From positions 1-45,940 of the forward strand of contig JAEZGX010000015.1 of NCBI GenBank assembly GCA_023416735.1: DNA of 45,940 nucleotides, given 5' to 3'. Below the pieces are notes generated by a model that saw only the letters and a program-made list of their open reading frames with translations, was not told where the DNA came from and did not search any database. Source of the DNA: Verrucomicrobiota bacterium (GTDB lineage Bacteria; Verrucomicrobiota; Verrucomicrobiia; Opitutales; Opitutaceae). Position numbers and translations under genes: made by a program. Below are positions 12,671 to 21,325 of this stretch, one piece after another. Each line of letters starts with the position of its first letter. Positions within the stretch are counted from its first letter, which is position 1.

Positions 12671-14569
12671 TTATTGCTGGAGGCGACGGGCGGCGCGGAA
12701 GTGGGTCTCGGCTTCGGCATTGCGACCCTGGGAGGAGAGTGCGCGGGCGAGGGCGATGTGGGCTGCGGGATTTTGGGGATCGAGCTCGATCGCGCGGTGG
12801 AAATGCGGTTCGGCGGCGGGGAATCGGTTGCTAAGAAGGAGCGCGATCGCGAGGCCGAGGTGAGCTTGGGAGTCGCGCGGGGCGAGTTCGACGGCGCGGG
12901 AGAAATGCGGAACGGCGTCGGCGTTGCGGCCGGAGGCGGCGATGGCGAAACCGAGATTGCGGTGGGCGACGGCGAAGCGCGGGTTCAGGGTGAGCGCGCG
13001 TTCGAAGGCCGGGATGGCGTCGGCGTAGCGGTCGAGGGCGGCGTAGGCGGCGCCGAGGTTGTTGTGGGCGTCGGGGAAGTTGGGTTGGAGGGCGAGGGCT
13101 CGCTCGAGGTGAGGAATCGCTTCGCGTGGGCGGCCAAGGCGGGTGAGGTTATCGCCGAGGTTCGAGAGCGCTTGCGGGTAGTCGGGGCGGAGGGTGAGCG
13201 CGGTCTCGAGATGTGTGATGGCTTCCTGGATACGTCCACGTTCGGTCAGCGCGAGGGCGAGGTTGTTGTGGGCGATCCAGGCGGACGGATTTCGGGTAGC
13301 AGTGGTTTGCCAGAGGGTAAGGCTGTCGTGGTAGGTGCGGGATTGTTGGAAGGTGAGACTTCCCAATCCGAGAAGCAGGAGAAAGGCTGTGGCGGTTTTG
13401 AGTTTTGGGTTTTGAGTTGGGGACGTGGGGTTTTGGCGGGAGAGCCACGTGCTCACGCGCGTGGCGGCGGAAGCAAACGCGGCGAACAGCGGCAGGGAGG
13501 CGAGGTATTGGAAGTGGTCGGCGACGTAGGAGAAGAGAAAGGGGTAGACGTTGAAAAAACCGAGGACGGGGAAAAGTGTGCCGCCGAAGAGGAGGAGCGC
13601 GGTGAGGGCGCTGCGAACCCAGGGTTTGTGCTTCGCGGTGAAAAAAGCGGCGCCGAGCAGAGTGAGGGTGGCGAGTGGGAAGAGCCACTGGGCGAGCGAA
13701 GAGACGTCGAGAGCCCAGCGCGGGTAGATGAAAATGAGGTTCGCGGGCCAGAGGAGCTTACCGAGGTAGAACCAGGGGATGCGGCTGGCGAGCAGGAGAC
13801 GTTCGGCGAAGGTGAGATCGAAGGCGGCGCCGTCGGCGCCGATGTGCGTGCGTTCGAAGTGAGCGGTGTGGAGGCCGGCGGCGAGAGCGAGGGCGAACCA
13901 CGGAAGAAGTGGAAGGACGTCGCGGCGGAAATGGAGCGGGCCTTGGCGCCACCAGAGGAGAACGAGGAGCGCGGCGGGGAGGGTGGCGGTGACGGATTTG
14001 GTGAGGAGGGCGGCGGCGAAGAGGGTGGTGGCGAGGAGATAGGTTCTGAGTTTTGGGTTTTGAGTTTCGGGTTTTGAGTTCTGGGCGCGAAAGAGGGTGT
14101 GGTGGAAGTTTAGATACGCGAGCGCGGCGGAGAGATAGAGGAGCGTGGAGAGCGTGTTCTTTTGTTCGGAGATCCAAGCCACGGATTCGACGCAGACCGG
14201 GTGAAGGGCGAAGAGAAGTGCGGCGAAGGCGGCACCGGGAACGGCGAGGCGGTGGAGCAGGCGGGCGAAAAGGCAGGCGTTGGCGGCGTGGAGGAAGACG
14301 TTGAGCAGGTGATAGCCGAGCGCGGAGTCTCCCCAGAGTTTATGTTCGAGCCAGAACGCGGAATGGAGGAGCGGGTAGTATTGTTGGGTGGCGCCGACTT
14401 CGAACCAGATGCGAAACAGTCCGGATAGGGAGCGGAGATCGGGGCGCGTGACGTGGCCGGCGTCGTCCCAGATGAAGCCGGCGGAGAAGGTGGGCCAGTA
14501 GGCGACGAGCGCGGCGGCAAAGATGAAGGGGAAGAGCCAGCGAGGAAGGGGAGCGGTGGGGTTGCGCAT
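12671..14569 (-). CDS. Multi-pass membrane protein with C-terminal TPR repeats (632 aa)
   Basis: The N-terminal 410 residues hold about ten membrane segments, starting RWLFPFIFAAALVAYWPTF and with a WDDAGHV loop and FALHPVCVESVAWISEQKN. This layout recalls the TMTC/GT-C-like family of membrane glycosyltransferase-related proteins. The last 200 residues are at least five TPR units (AWIAHNNLALALTERGRIQEA, then QALSNLGDNLTRLGRPREA and so on). Two loops, at about residues 161-176 and 378-392, are translated intergenic repeat (NSKPETQNPKLRT and NPTSPTQNPKLKT). The role in this locus is unknown. It may glycosylate exported proteins or help assemble the envelope. Confidence 0.85.
   Translation of the reverse strand: MRNPTAPLPRWLFPFIFAAALVAYWPTFSAGFIWDDAGHVTRPDLRSLSGLFRIWFEVGATQQYYPLLHSAFWLEHKLWGDSALGYHLLNVFLHAANACLFARLLHRLAVPGAAFAALLFALHPVCVESVAWISEQKNTLSTLLYLSAALAYLNFHHTLFRAQNSKPETQNPKLRTYLLATTLFAAALLTKSVTATLPAALLVLLWWRQGPLHFRRDVLPLLPWFALALAAGLHTAHFERTHIGADGAAFDLTFAERLLLASRIPWFYLGKLLWPANLIFIYPRWALDVSSLAQWLFPLATLTLLGAAFFTAKHKPWVRSALTALLLFGGTLFPVLGFFNVYPFLFSYVADHFQYLASLPLFAAFASAATRVSTWLSRQNPTSPTQNPKLKTATAFLLLLGLGSLTFQQSRTYHDSLTLWQTTATRNPSAWIAHNNLALALTERGRIQEAITHLETALTLRPDYPQALSNLGDNLTRLGRPREAIPHLERALALQPNFPDAHNNLGAAYAALDRYADAIPAFERALTLNPRFAVAHRNLGFAIAASGRNADAVPHFSRAVELAPRDSQAHLGLAIALLLSNRFPAAEPHFHRAIELDPQNPAAHIALARALSSQGRNAEAETHFRAARRLQQ
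13394..13437 (-). repeat. GGTTTTGAGTTTTGG-type repeat inside the TPR protein gene (copy 1)
   Basis: The plus strand reads ggttttgagttttgggtttt and then gagttggggacgtggggttt. The minus strand is translated in frame as QNPTSPTQNPKLKTA, a hydrophilic loop between membrane helices and the TPR part. The base composition is unlike that of the surrounding gene. Confidence 0.7.
14042..14089 (-). repeat. GGTTTTGAGTTTTGG-type repeat inside the TPR protein gene (copy 2)
   Basis: The plus strand reads ggttctgagttttgggtttt and then gagtttcgggttttgagttc. The minus strand is translated in frame as AQNSKPETQNPKLRTY between two membrane helices. It shares the peptide QNPKL(R/K)T with the first copy. Confidence 0.7.
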
Positions 14570-14623
14570 CGCGACGAGAATGGGAGAGGTATGAACCGCG
14601 AGTGGACGCGAAGGAACGCGAAT

Positions 14624-14654
14624 AAAAAGGCCGCCGCTTTTCGGGCGGCGGCCT
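14624..14654 (-). terminator. Rho-independent terminator after the TonB-dependent receptor
   Basis: On the minus strand AGGCCGCCGC and GCGGCGGCCT pair around a short loop (CCGAAAA region), followed by TTTTTATT. It lies about 30 bp past the receptor stop. A CACGAA-like repeat (14595-14622) sits just beyond. It separates the receptor from the downstream TPR gene. Confidence 0.85.
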
Positions 14655-14683
14655 GGTAAACCAAGCGCGAGATGTGTTGACGG

Positions 14684-17600
14684 CTAGAACTCGAACGAAG
14701 CTGTAAGGAAGAACTGTCGGGGATCGATGATGCGGTAGGTGTGGATCTCGCCGTTCGGGAAAGCGCCGACCGGGCGGAGTCCGCCGCTTTCGGTGATGTT
14801 GCGCGCGTTGAGTTGGAACGAGGCGCTGACTTTGTCGCGCCAGAGCCTCGTCCGGTAGGTGATGAACGCGTCGATGTAGGTGTTGGCGCTGTCGAAGATC
14901 GGACGATTCGTGTCGAGCTGCGTGATTTTATCGGGGAGCGATTGCACGCCGTAGTAGCCGATGGCGGCTTTGCTTTCCCAACGGACGGCGCCGCCGACCG
15001 AGACGTTGCGCCAGATGCGATTATCGGTGAGTTCGTCGAGGCTGACCTTGGTGCTGAAGCGGGCGCTCCATTCGCGGCTCTGCGGGTTGGCCTTGCCCTC
15101 GAGCTCGCGGAACGCGCTGTAGGGAGCGCCGACGAACGCGGTGAAGTTGTCTTCGGGCGTTTGGTTGCCGGAGGCGCCGGAGTAGAGCTGTTTCCACCAG
15201 AGGCCGGCGGTGTTGCCGCCGGTGGGTTCGAGTGCGCCCTCGCCAGTGGCTCCGATGCGGGGGTCCACGATGGAGGTCCAGATCGGCATACGCTCGTCGA
15301 TCCAGCGCTGGGTGGCGGCGGAGACGTTGCGGTTGGTGACGGTGGATTTCGTCACGGAGCCGGAGACCGTCCACCACGAGGTCGGGTTGTAGTTGATTTC
15401 GATTTCCGTGCCTTTCGCGACGACGTCGGCGGTGGCGGCGAAGGGAATGCCGGGGTCGAAGAGGAACGCTTCCTGTTCGGGGGAGATGCCGGTCTGCTTG
15501 GTGACTTCGGCGCGGACCTGGTCGTCGGACCAGCCGGGATTCTGCCAGCGGACCCAGGCGTCGGCTTGGAAGAGCAGGCGAGCGGGGTTGGCGGTCTGAC
15601 CGCGCGGGGACATGTCGATACGTGTCACGCGTTGGTTGAAGACGCCGGCGTCGCCGTTGCGCGCATCCTTTTGGATGTTTTCGTAGCGGGTGGCGCGAAT
15701 GACGAGTTTACCGTCGAGGAGGTTGAATCCGAAGGTGAAGCTCTCGTCTTCGCCGGTGGGATTCGGGACGGATTCCTTGTAGAGCGATTGTGCGGGAGTG
15801 GAGGGGAGGAAGCTGTCGGATTTATTGTAGCCGAAGGAGAATCCGCGAGCGAGGTCGGACAGGAAGCCGGTTTCCGGGAGGAAGGTGACGTCGCGGAACG
15901 GACGGACGATGGCTTGATAATTGGTGGTCTGGCCGGAGTTGAAGTTACGGTTGCCGGACCAGCGATTGGCGGAAGCGTAGTCGAGGGTGATGCCGTCGGG
16001 GTTGAGGCGGACGTTGCCGTCGCCGAACATCGTGTAAACCTCGTCCTCGCGGGCGCCGAAGGTGGTGACGAGCAGGCCGTTCAAGAAATGGCCCTGCCAG
16101 ACGCCGCCGAGGGTTTTGATGGTGATCTTGCTGTTGTTGGTGCCGCCCGTGGCGTCGGAGGCAGCGGCGAGGCCGAGGGTGACAGGATCGCGGTTGAAGA
16201 CGCCGGTTTGGGCATTGCCCCAGACGTATTGGTAGGAGCCCGGTTGGAAGTCGGTGGGCGCGTAGTCGACGTTGTCGCCCTGGGCGTCGCCAACGTAATA
16301 GCGGAAGAAGTTACGCGTGGCTTGGATGGCGGGATATTGGCCGGTGACGCCGTTGGATTGATTGGCGACGGCGATGCCGGCGGGAAGGAAGGAGGGGCTC
16401 GAGATCATGGCGTCGCGCCAGGAATACTGACGATCGACGCGGTATTTGTATTCGTAATACCCGGTGAACTGATGGGTGCCGAGGTGTTTCAGCCAGCCGT
16501 CGAGCTGGCGGAGATCGGCGCGATAGGCGAGCTGGCCGCGAGTGGTGTCCCATTTGGCCGGACGATAAACGGTGCGCGGGCGGGCGACGCCGATGTAGGG
16601 ACGGAGGAAATACGGATTGGGCGAGCCATCGAGGAGGCGTTCGTTGACATCGACGGACAGCTGACCGGATTGGCCGAGGTCGTTGGCGATGCCGATGTAG
16701 TTGCGCGTCCAACGCTCGGAGTCTTCGCGGAAGAAGTTGCCCTGGAAGGCGAGCGTGTGGAGCGGGTTCGAGAAGAAGACGTGGTCGAGCTGGAGGTTGA
16801 TGGTTTCGTGGCGGTCCCAGAAACGGTTAACGGCGGAGATGTTGATATTTTCCCAGTCGTAAATGGATCGATCGGTGACGGTCGGCGTGGTGAGGAAGAG
16901 CGGCTGGGTGTTGGAGCGAACGCCGGTGCCGCGCGCGTCGGGGGCGCCGGTGATCTGGAGATAGCGGTAGCTTTGGAGCGCGGAAGGCTGCCACGCGGGT
17001 GCGTTGGACGCGGTGGACGTCCAAGGGTGATCGCCGGTCCAGCCGTTGGGCGAGGCCCAGTAGCCGGCGCCGTTTTGGTCGATGAACAGCTGACTGGAAT
17101 CGAAGCCGAGCCAGCTGGCGGTGAAGTAGTCGACGTTCTGGATGTCGGGACTGGCGGTGGTGCCGAAGTTGGCCGTCGTGGGGAAGGTGGTGGCGGTGAT
17201 GGGAAGGCTCTGCTTGCCGTTGACCGTGATCACGCGAGCAACCGGATCCCACGTGGGGCGGCCGCTGCGCTGCCAGTAAGAGATGTTGTCGCGCGGCGGC
17301 AGGGAGTTCGGGCGGTTGCCCTCGGCCTTGTAGTAATTGTAGGACGCGCTGAGCGTGGTGTTCTTGAACGGCTGATACTTGATCATGCCGTTGTAGCGCT
17401 CGGTATCGACGCCGGACGGTTTGCGCTCGAAGGCCTCGTGTTGGAAGACCTGTTGGAAGCGGACGGCGAGTTTGTCCTGAAGAAGGACTTTGTTGAAATC
17501 GAGGCTGTTGCGGTAGCCCTCGTAGCTGTCGACGCGGAGCACGAGCTGGGCGCGATCGCGTTGGACGTTGGCGGAGGACGGGACCTGGTTGACGGTGCCG

Positions 17601-18154
17601 GATGGATTGCCGAGACCGAAGACGTTGGCGTTGGGACCGCGGCTGATTTCGATGGAATCGATGCCGATGGGATCAAGCGGCACGCGTCCCATGGTTTCGA
17701 TATTGCCGAGAGAGACGTTGGCCGGGGCGATGCCGCGAACGCGGTTGGCCTGGGCTGGGTTGATCTGGACGTTGTCGGAAATCGAGCCGTTGCGATCGAT
17801 GGTGTAGTCGGTGTAAGTGCCGGTGCCCTCGGTGCCGGCGACGTAGAGGAAGACATCGTTGATGTCCGTCATCGCGAAGTCCGTCATCTGCTCCTTGGTC
17901 ATGATGGTGATCGAGGAGGCGAGGTCTTCGAGCTTCGTGTTGAAGCGCGTGCCGGACATGGTGTTGGCGCTGTAGTAACCCTGCTGGTCGCTCACGACTT
18001 CGAAGGGCGAGAGGACGACGACATCATCGTCGGGGGTGGCGGAGGTGGACGCCGGTGGGGCGGATTGGCCGTGGGCGATCGATAACGCGAGCGGGAGGCA
18101 GGCCGATGCGAGGAGCAATCGCTGCAATGGGGTTCGCTGGGTGTCGGTGTTCAT
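14684..18154 (-). CDS. TonB-dependent outer-membrane receptor (1156 aa)
   Basis: This is an outer-membrane beta-barrel that imports bulky ligands using the TonB-ExbBD proton-motive system. The start is ATG 18154, giving the signal peptide MNTDTQRTPLQRLLLASACLPLALSIAHGQ. After it comes a TonB-box-like VVVLSPFEVVSDQ and the plug (SGTRFNTKLEDLASSITIMTKEQMTDF, SIEISRGPNANVFGLGNPSGTVN). A very long barrel ends in FFLTASFEF with a terminal Phe. The size and N-terminal pattern fit the receptors expanded in Opitutaceae. Its place among pectin genes and next to a LacI regulator suggests oligogalacturonide or rhamnogalacturonan oligomers as ligand. No SusD partner is present. The ligand is inference. 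Confidence 0.93.
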   Translation of the reverse strand: MNTDTQRTPLQRLLLASACLPLALSIAHGQSAPPASTSATPDDDVVVLSPFEVVSDQQGYYSANTMSGTRFNTKLEDLASSITIMTKEQMTDFAMTDINDVFLYVAGTEGTGTYTDYTIDRNGSISDNVQINPAQANRVRGIAPANVSLGNIETMGRVPLDPIGIDSIEISRGPNANVFGLGNPSGTVNQVPSSANVQRDRAQLVLRVDSYEGYRNSLDFNKVLLQDKLAVRFQQVFQHEAFERKPSGVDTERYNGMIKYQPFKNTTLSASYNYYKAEGNRPNSLPPRDNISYWQRSGRPTWDPVARVITVNGKQSLPITATTFPTTANFGTTASPDIQNVDYFTASWLGFDSSQLFIDQNGAGYWASPNGWTGDHPWTSTASNAPAWQPSALQSYRYLQITGAPDARGTGVRSNTQPLFLTTPTVTDRSIYDWENINISAVNRFWDRHETINLQLDHVFFSNPLHTLAFQGNFFREDSERWTRNYIGIANDLGQSGQLSVDVNERLLDGSPNPYFLRPYIGVARPRTVYRPAKWDTTRGQLAYRADLRQLDGWLKHLGTHQFTGYYEYKYRVDRQYSWRDAMISSPSFLPAGIAVANQSNGVTGQYPAIQATRNFFRYYVGDAQGDNVDYAPTDFQPGSYQYVWGNAQTGVFNRDPVTLGLAAASDATGGTNNSKITIKTLGGVWQGHFLNGLLVTTFGAREDEVYTMFGDGNVRLNPDGITLDYASANRWSGNRNFNSGQTTNYQAIVRPFRDVTFLPETGFLSDLARGFSFGYNKSDSFLPSTPAQSLYKESVPNPTGEDESFTFGFNLLDGKLVIRATRYENIQKDARNGDAGVFNQRVTRIDMSPRGQTANPARLLFQADAWVRWQNPGWSDDQVRAEVTKQTGISPEQEAFLFDPGIPFAATADVVAKGTEIEINYNPTSWWTVSGSVTKSTVTNRNVSAATQRWIDERMPIWTSIVDPRIGATGEGALEPTGGNTAGLWWKQLYSGASGNQTPEDNFTAFVGAPYSAFRELEGKANPQSREWSARFSTKVSLDELTDNRIWRNVSVGGAVRWESKAAIGYYGVQSLPDKITQLDTNRPIFDSANTYIDAFITYRTRLWRDKVSASFQLNARNITESGGLRPVGAFPNGEIHTYRIIDPRQFFLTASFEF

Positions 18155-18539
18155 GGTGTGATGTGTCGGGTTGAACAAGAAAACGAAAACGCGGGCGCCC
18201 GGACGGAGTGGTCCGGAGAGCGGAGGCGGCGGCGCCGTGAAGGCGGCCAGGGAGCACGGCACGGTGGACTAACGTTTTGGCGGCAAAACGGTCGGAGGGA
18301 GGGGCGAGGGGCGAACGGAGATGGGGGTCGAGGAGCGATTCATCGGCGAAGGTGCCGGGGGGGAGAATCGCGGGGAGATCCTAAGAGACTGCAGGAACGC
18401 AATTGGGTGCGAAAAAACTCACAATCGCACCGTTGCGCACATTGTTGACCGAAGGCGGGACCGGGACGGCGGGCCTCGTGTATCCAAAACTCCGTGACGC
18501 TGCGAGGCGGGGCGTGTCGTTACGGACGACGAGCGGCGC
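18155..18539. other. Leader region between lacI-type gene and TonB receptor gene
   Basis: No gene was found in these 385 bp. The region carries a perfect inverted repeat (18273-18290) and a looser one, ACAAT...ATTGT (18421-18445), inside a stretch with GTGCG/CGCAC arms. It should hold the receptor promoter on the minus strand, but no clear -35/-10 pair could be assigned. Confidence 0.55.
18273..18290. promoter_or_regulatory. Candidate LacI-family operator
   Basis: CGTTTTG-GCGG-CAAAACG is a perfect 7-bp inverted repeat with a four-base spacer, about 120 bp upstream of the receptor start and 250 bp downstream of the regulator stop. Size and symmetry suit a LacI/GalR dimer, although the central CG usual in such operators is replaced by GCGG. 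Binding is inferred. Confidence 0.45.
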
Positions 18540-19568
18540 CTACACGCGGGAGGGGAGCAAGTGGTGTTCGCGCCACTCGCCGGTGAGGAGGACCTCGTGT
18601 TGCACCGAGGGGATGCCCGTTTCGTTGCGGTGCATGAGACCGATGAGCATTTCGACGGCGAGGCCGCCGATCTTGGCGGGATCGTAATACATGCCGGTGC
18701 ACTCGAAATCACGGCGATGCTCAAGGGAAACGATGCCGACGTCGTCGGGCACTTTGACCTTCAGTTTCTCGAGCCACTCGATGAGGAGGCGGGCGTTATT
18801 GACGAGGATGGCGTCGGGTTTGTGTTTCTGGAACCAGGTGCGGAAAGCGGATTCGTCCGTGGGTTTTTCGGAGCAGAGCGGGAGACGATCGCGCGCGGGG
18901 AACTTGAGCTGCTGGGTGAAGTAGGCGCCGAGCCAGCGGTCGCCCACGCGCGGGCTGTCGTTGCCGTCGGGGAAAACGATGCCGACGCGTTTGTAGCCGC
19001 GTTCGCGGCAGCGGTCCATCGACTGCCAGACGGTGTCGTAGTGGTTTTCTGTTACGTGGTGGAGAATGGGCGAGCGGAGCGTCATGCCGAGGGCGACGCA
19101 GGAGAAGCGGTTCCATTCGAGATCGAGCGAGGACTGGCCAGGCGGCAGGCGGCCGATGATGAGGCCGTTGATGCTGCGGGCGGAGAGCATGTCGCAGAAG
19201 CGGCGCGGGGTCATGCCGGGTTCGGCGAGCCAGAAATGCTCGAGCTTGTATCCAAAATCCTGTGCGCGCTCGGCGGCGCCGGGGAAGAAGTTGGGGCGGT
19301 CGTGGTGTTCGGGGCGCCAGCCGTAGCGAGTGGGATAGTTGGTGACGTAGGCGAGGGCCGCGTGCTTGACGGGTTTGCCGGAGCGGCGCGACTGCATGAG
19401 CGCCGAGACGAGCGGGTTCATGCGGTAGCCGAGCTCGTGGGCGATGGCTTTCACGCGCTCGCGCGTGGCGGCGGGAATGCGCGGATGATCGCGGAGCGAG
19501 AGGGAGACGGTCGTTCGATGAACGCCGGCGCGCTTGGCAACGTCTTCGAGGGTAGCGGCGACCTGCAC
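18540..19568 (-). CDS. LacI/GalR-family transcriptional regulator (342 aa)
   Basis: The N-terminal helix-turn-helix is classic: ATLEDVAKRAGVHRTTVSLS at residues 5-24, followed by the hinge helix region RVKAIAHELGYRMNPLVSALM. The rest is a periplasmic-binding-protein-like sensor domain (GYKRVGIVFPDGNDS, PDAILVNNARLL, PDDVGIVSLEHR, KIGGLAVEMLIGLMHRNE). It probably represses the pectin genes until a uronate-derived sugar binds. It lies 68 bp downstream of the pectinesterase fusion and just upstream of the TonB receptor. Target and effector are inferred from context. Confidence 0.92.
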   Translation of the reverse strand: MQVAATLEDVAKRAGVHRTTVSLSLRDHPRIPAATRERVKAIAHELGYRMNPLVSALMQSRRSGKPVKHAALAYVTNYPTRYGWRPEHHDRPNFFPGAAERAQDFGYKLEHFWLAEPGMTPRRFCDMLSARSINGLIIGRLPPGQSSLDLEWNRFSCVALGMTLRSPILHHVTENHYDTVWQSMDRCRERGYKRVGIVFPDGNDSPRVGDRWLGAYFTQQLKFPARDRLPLCSEKPTDESAFRTWFQKHKPDAILVNNARLLIEWLEKLKVKVPDDVGIVSLEHRRDFECTGMYYDPAKIGGLAVEMLIGLMHRNETGIPSVQHEVLLTGEWREHHLLPSRV

Positions 19569-19636
19569 GACTCGTTTACTGACGCTGCGGCGGAAGAGAG
19601 GTCGAGAGAAAAGTCGACGATGAGCGCAGAGGGAGG

Positions 19637-21238
19637 CTATTGCGACGTGATCGGGAAGGCGGGGATCAATTGCCGAAGATCGTCGGCGATGAGCCGCGCG
19701 AAGGCGACGGAACCGGCGGCGTCAAGGTGAGTGCGATCGGGGCCTTTGTCGGTGGGAGGGTTGAACTGCTCGACGGCGGCGGGGCCGAGGGCCTCGCAAA
19801 AAGCGATGCTGCGCGCGTGGAGGTCGACAAGGGGGACGTTTTTCTCGGCGGCGACGCGGCGGGCGGCGGCAGCGTAAGGGTGAAGTGTGTCGGTGAGTTT
19901 GGTGGGATTTTCCGGATCGAAGGTGCGGCGGCAGAGCGACGTGACGAGGATGGGTAGGCCGTTGATGGCGCGGACGTCGTCGATGTAGCGCGCGAGGTTT
20001 TCGGCGTAGGTGGTGTCGGGATCGGTTTCGCGTGCGGGCCCTTTGCCGGGCTGGTCGTTGTGACCGAATTGGATGAGGTAGTAGTCGCCGTGGAGGGAGA
20101 GCGCATGATCCCAAAGGCCCTCGTCGCGGAAGCTTTTCGAACTGCGGCCGCTGCGGGCGGTGTTGAGGCATTCGGTGCCCGGGGCGAGCAGCTGTTTGAA
20201 GCCGCTGCCCCAACCGGCGTGATCGGTGACGGTGGAGTCGCCGACGAGAACGATGCGTGTCGGACGCGGGGTGTCGCCGGCGAGCGGGCGGGCGATGAGC
20301 GGATTGAAGATGCGTTCGCGATTGAGGTCGGCGGCGTCTTCAGGCGAGAGCGTGTGGGCCCACGCGACGCGGGTGGACGGCGACGCGCCGGGGCCGGTGC
20401 TGCCGTATTCAGCGTAGTAGGACGTTTGTTCGGCGTGGGGTTTGTTCCAATTGTGCCAGCCCTCCGGGCGGACGACGGAGGCCATCTCGGTGCGGATGAA
20501 AACGGTTTTGGCGTAGTCGCGCCACGGGCGGCCGAGATAGGTCCGGGCGTTTTCGGCGCCGGTGATTTTGCAGTCGAGGAAGACGAAACCGTGCGGGGTG
20601 TCCTTGGGCGTGGACGCGGCGGTGATGTAGCCGTTGGCGAGGCAGTGGATGTGGCAGCGTTCGAAGAGCGCGGTGGCGGCGCCGAAGATGAAATCGACGT
20701 GGCCCTCGATGTAGCAATCGGTGAAGTGGTGACGGCCGCGGTTGAGGAGAATCGTGTCCTGCCAGCCGAGGAAACGGCAGCGGCGGAACTCGAGGAGATC
20801 GCCGTCGGCGCGGAGCGCGAGGGCCTGGCCGACGGGACCCGCGGTATTCGAAAAGGTGATATTTTCCCAGATCATGCCATCGCCATCGATGTGGACGGTG
20901 GGCGTGCGGAAGGTGCCGATGGGTTTGCCGTCGGGCCCGGGGAGATTCGCGTGGAGATCGAAGGTGACGATCGTGGTGGCGGCGTCTTCGCCGAGGATGT
21001 GGAGGTGGCCGCGTTCGCGTTGAACGTGGATGCGTTCGCGGTAAATGCCGGGTTTGACGGCGATGACCCAACGCGGCGTGGCGGGGTCGGTGTTCATCGG
21101 CGCGGCGCTGATGGCTTCCTGGAGCGAGGTGAAGTCACCGGAGCCGTCGAGAGCGACCGTGGCGTTGGGTTTACCGGAGGCGGCCGCAACTGCGAGCGGG
21201 GCGAGCAGGGCGAAGGCGCAGAGGAAAAACGACTTCAT
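19637..21238 (-). CDS. Secreted CE8 pectin methylesterase fused to CE12-like acetylesterase (533 aa)
   Basis: The start is ATG 21238, as MKSFFLCAFALLAPLAVAAASG is a signal peptide. Residues 25-310 form a right-handed beta-helix pectinesterase with GQAL (Q138), LGWQDT (D161), HVDFIFG (D182) and YLGRPWR (R237). These residues demethylate homogalacturonan. Residues 325-530 are an SGNH esterase of the rhamnogalacturonan acetylesterase type: VLVGDSTV (S335), FGHND (N394) and DRTHLDAAG (D501, H504). One polypeptide can therefore remove methyl and acetyl groups from pectin, preparing it for the GH28/GH105 enzymes. It lies 87 bp downstream of dctM. Confidence 0.92.
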   Translation of the reverse strand: MKSFFLCAFALLAPLAVAAASGKPNATVALDGSGDFTSLQEAISAAPMNTDPATPRWVIAVKPGIYRERIHVQRERGHLHILGEDAATTIVTFDLHANLPGPDGKPIGTFRTPTVHIDGDGMIWENITFSNTAGPVGQALALRADGDLLEFRRCRFLGWQDTILLNRGRHHFTDCYIEGHVDFIFGAATALFERCHIHCLANGYITAASTPKDTPHGFVFLDCKITGAENARTYLGRPWRDYAKTVFIRTEMASVVRPEGWHNWNKPHAEQTSYYAEYGSTGPGASPSTRVAWAHTLSPEDAADLNRERIFNPLIARPLAGDTPRPTRIVLVGDSTVTDHAGWGSGFKQLLAPGTECLNTARSGRSSKSFRDEGLWDHALSLHGDYYLIQFGHNDQPGKGPARETDPDTTYAENLARYIDDVRAINGLPILVTSLCRRTFDPENPTKLTDTLHPYAAAARRVAAEKNVPLVDLHARSIAFCEALGPAAVEQFNPPTDKGPDRTHLDAAGSVAFARLIADDLRQLIPAFPITSQ

Positions 21239-21325
21239 TGCCAAGCGTGCGAAGTCCGGCAGGGGCGAGGCGACGCGGCCGGCCATCAGATCGTTTGAAT
21301 ACGATGAGGCGTCGCAGCGGCGGCG

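Noticed and set aside
12674..14077. 467-codon plus-strand frame
   Set aside because: It lies opposite the TPR membrane protein, whose membrane helices and TPR pattern are clear.
14741..18085. 1114-codon open frame on the plus strand
   Set aside because: It is the antisense shadow of the TonB receptor gene. Composition is biased to Gly, Val, Ala and Asp and nothing recognisable is encoded.
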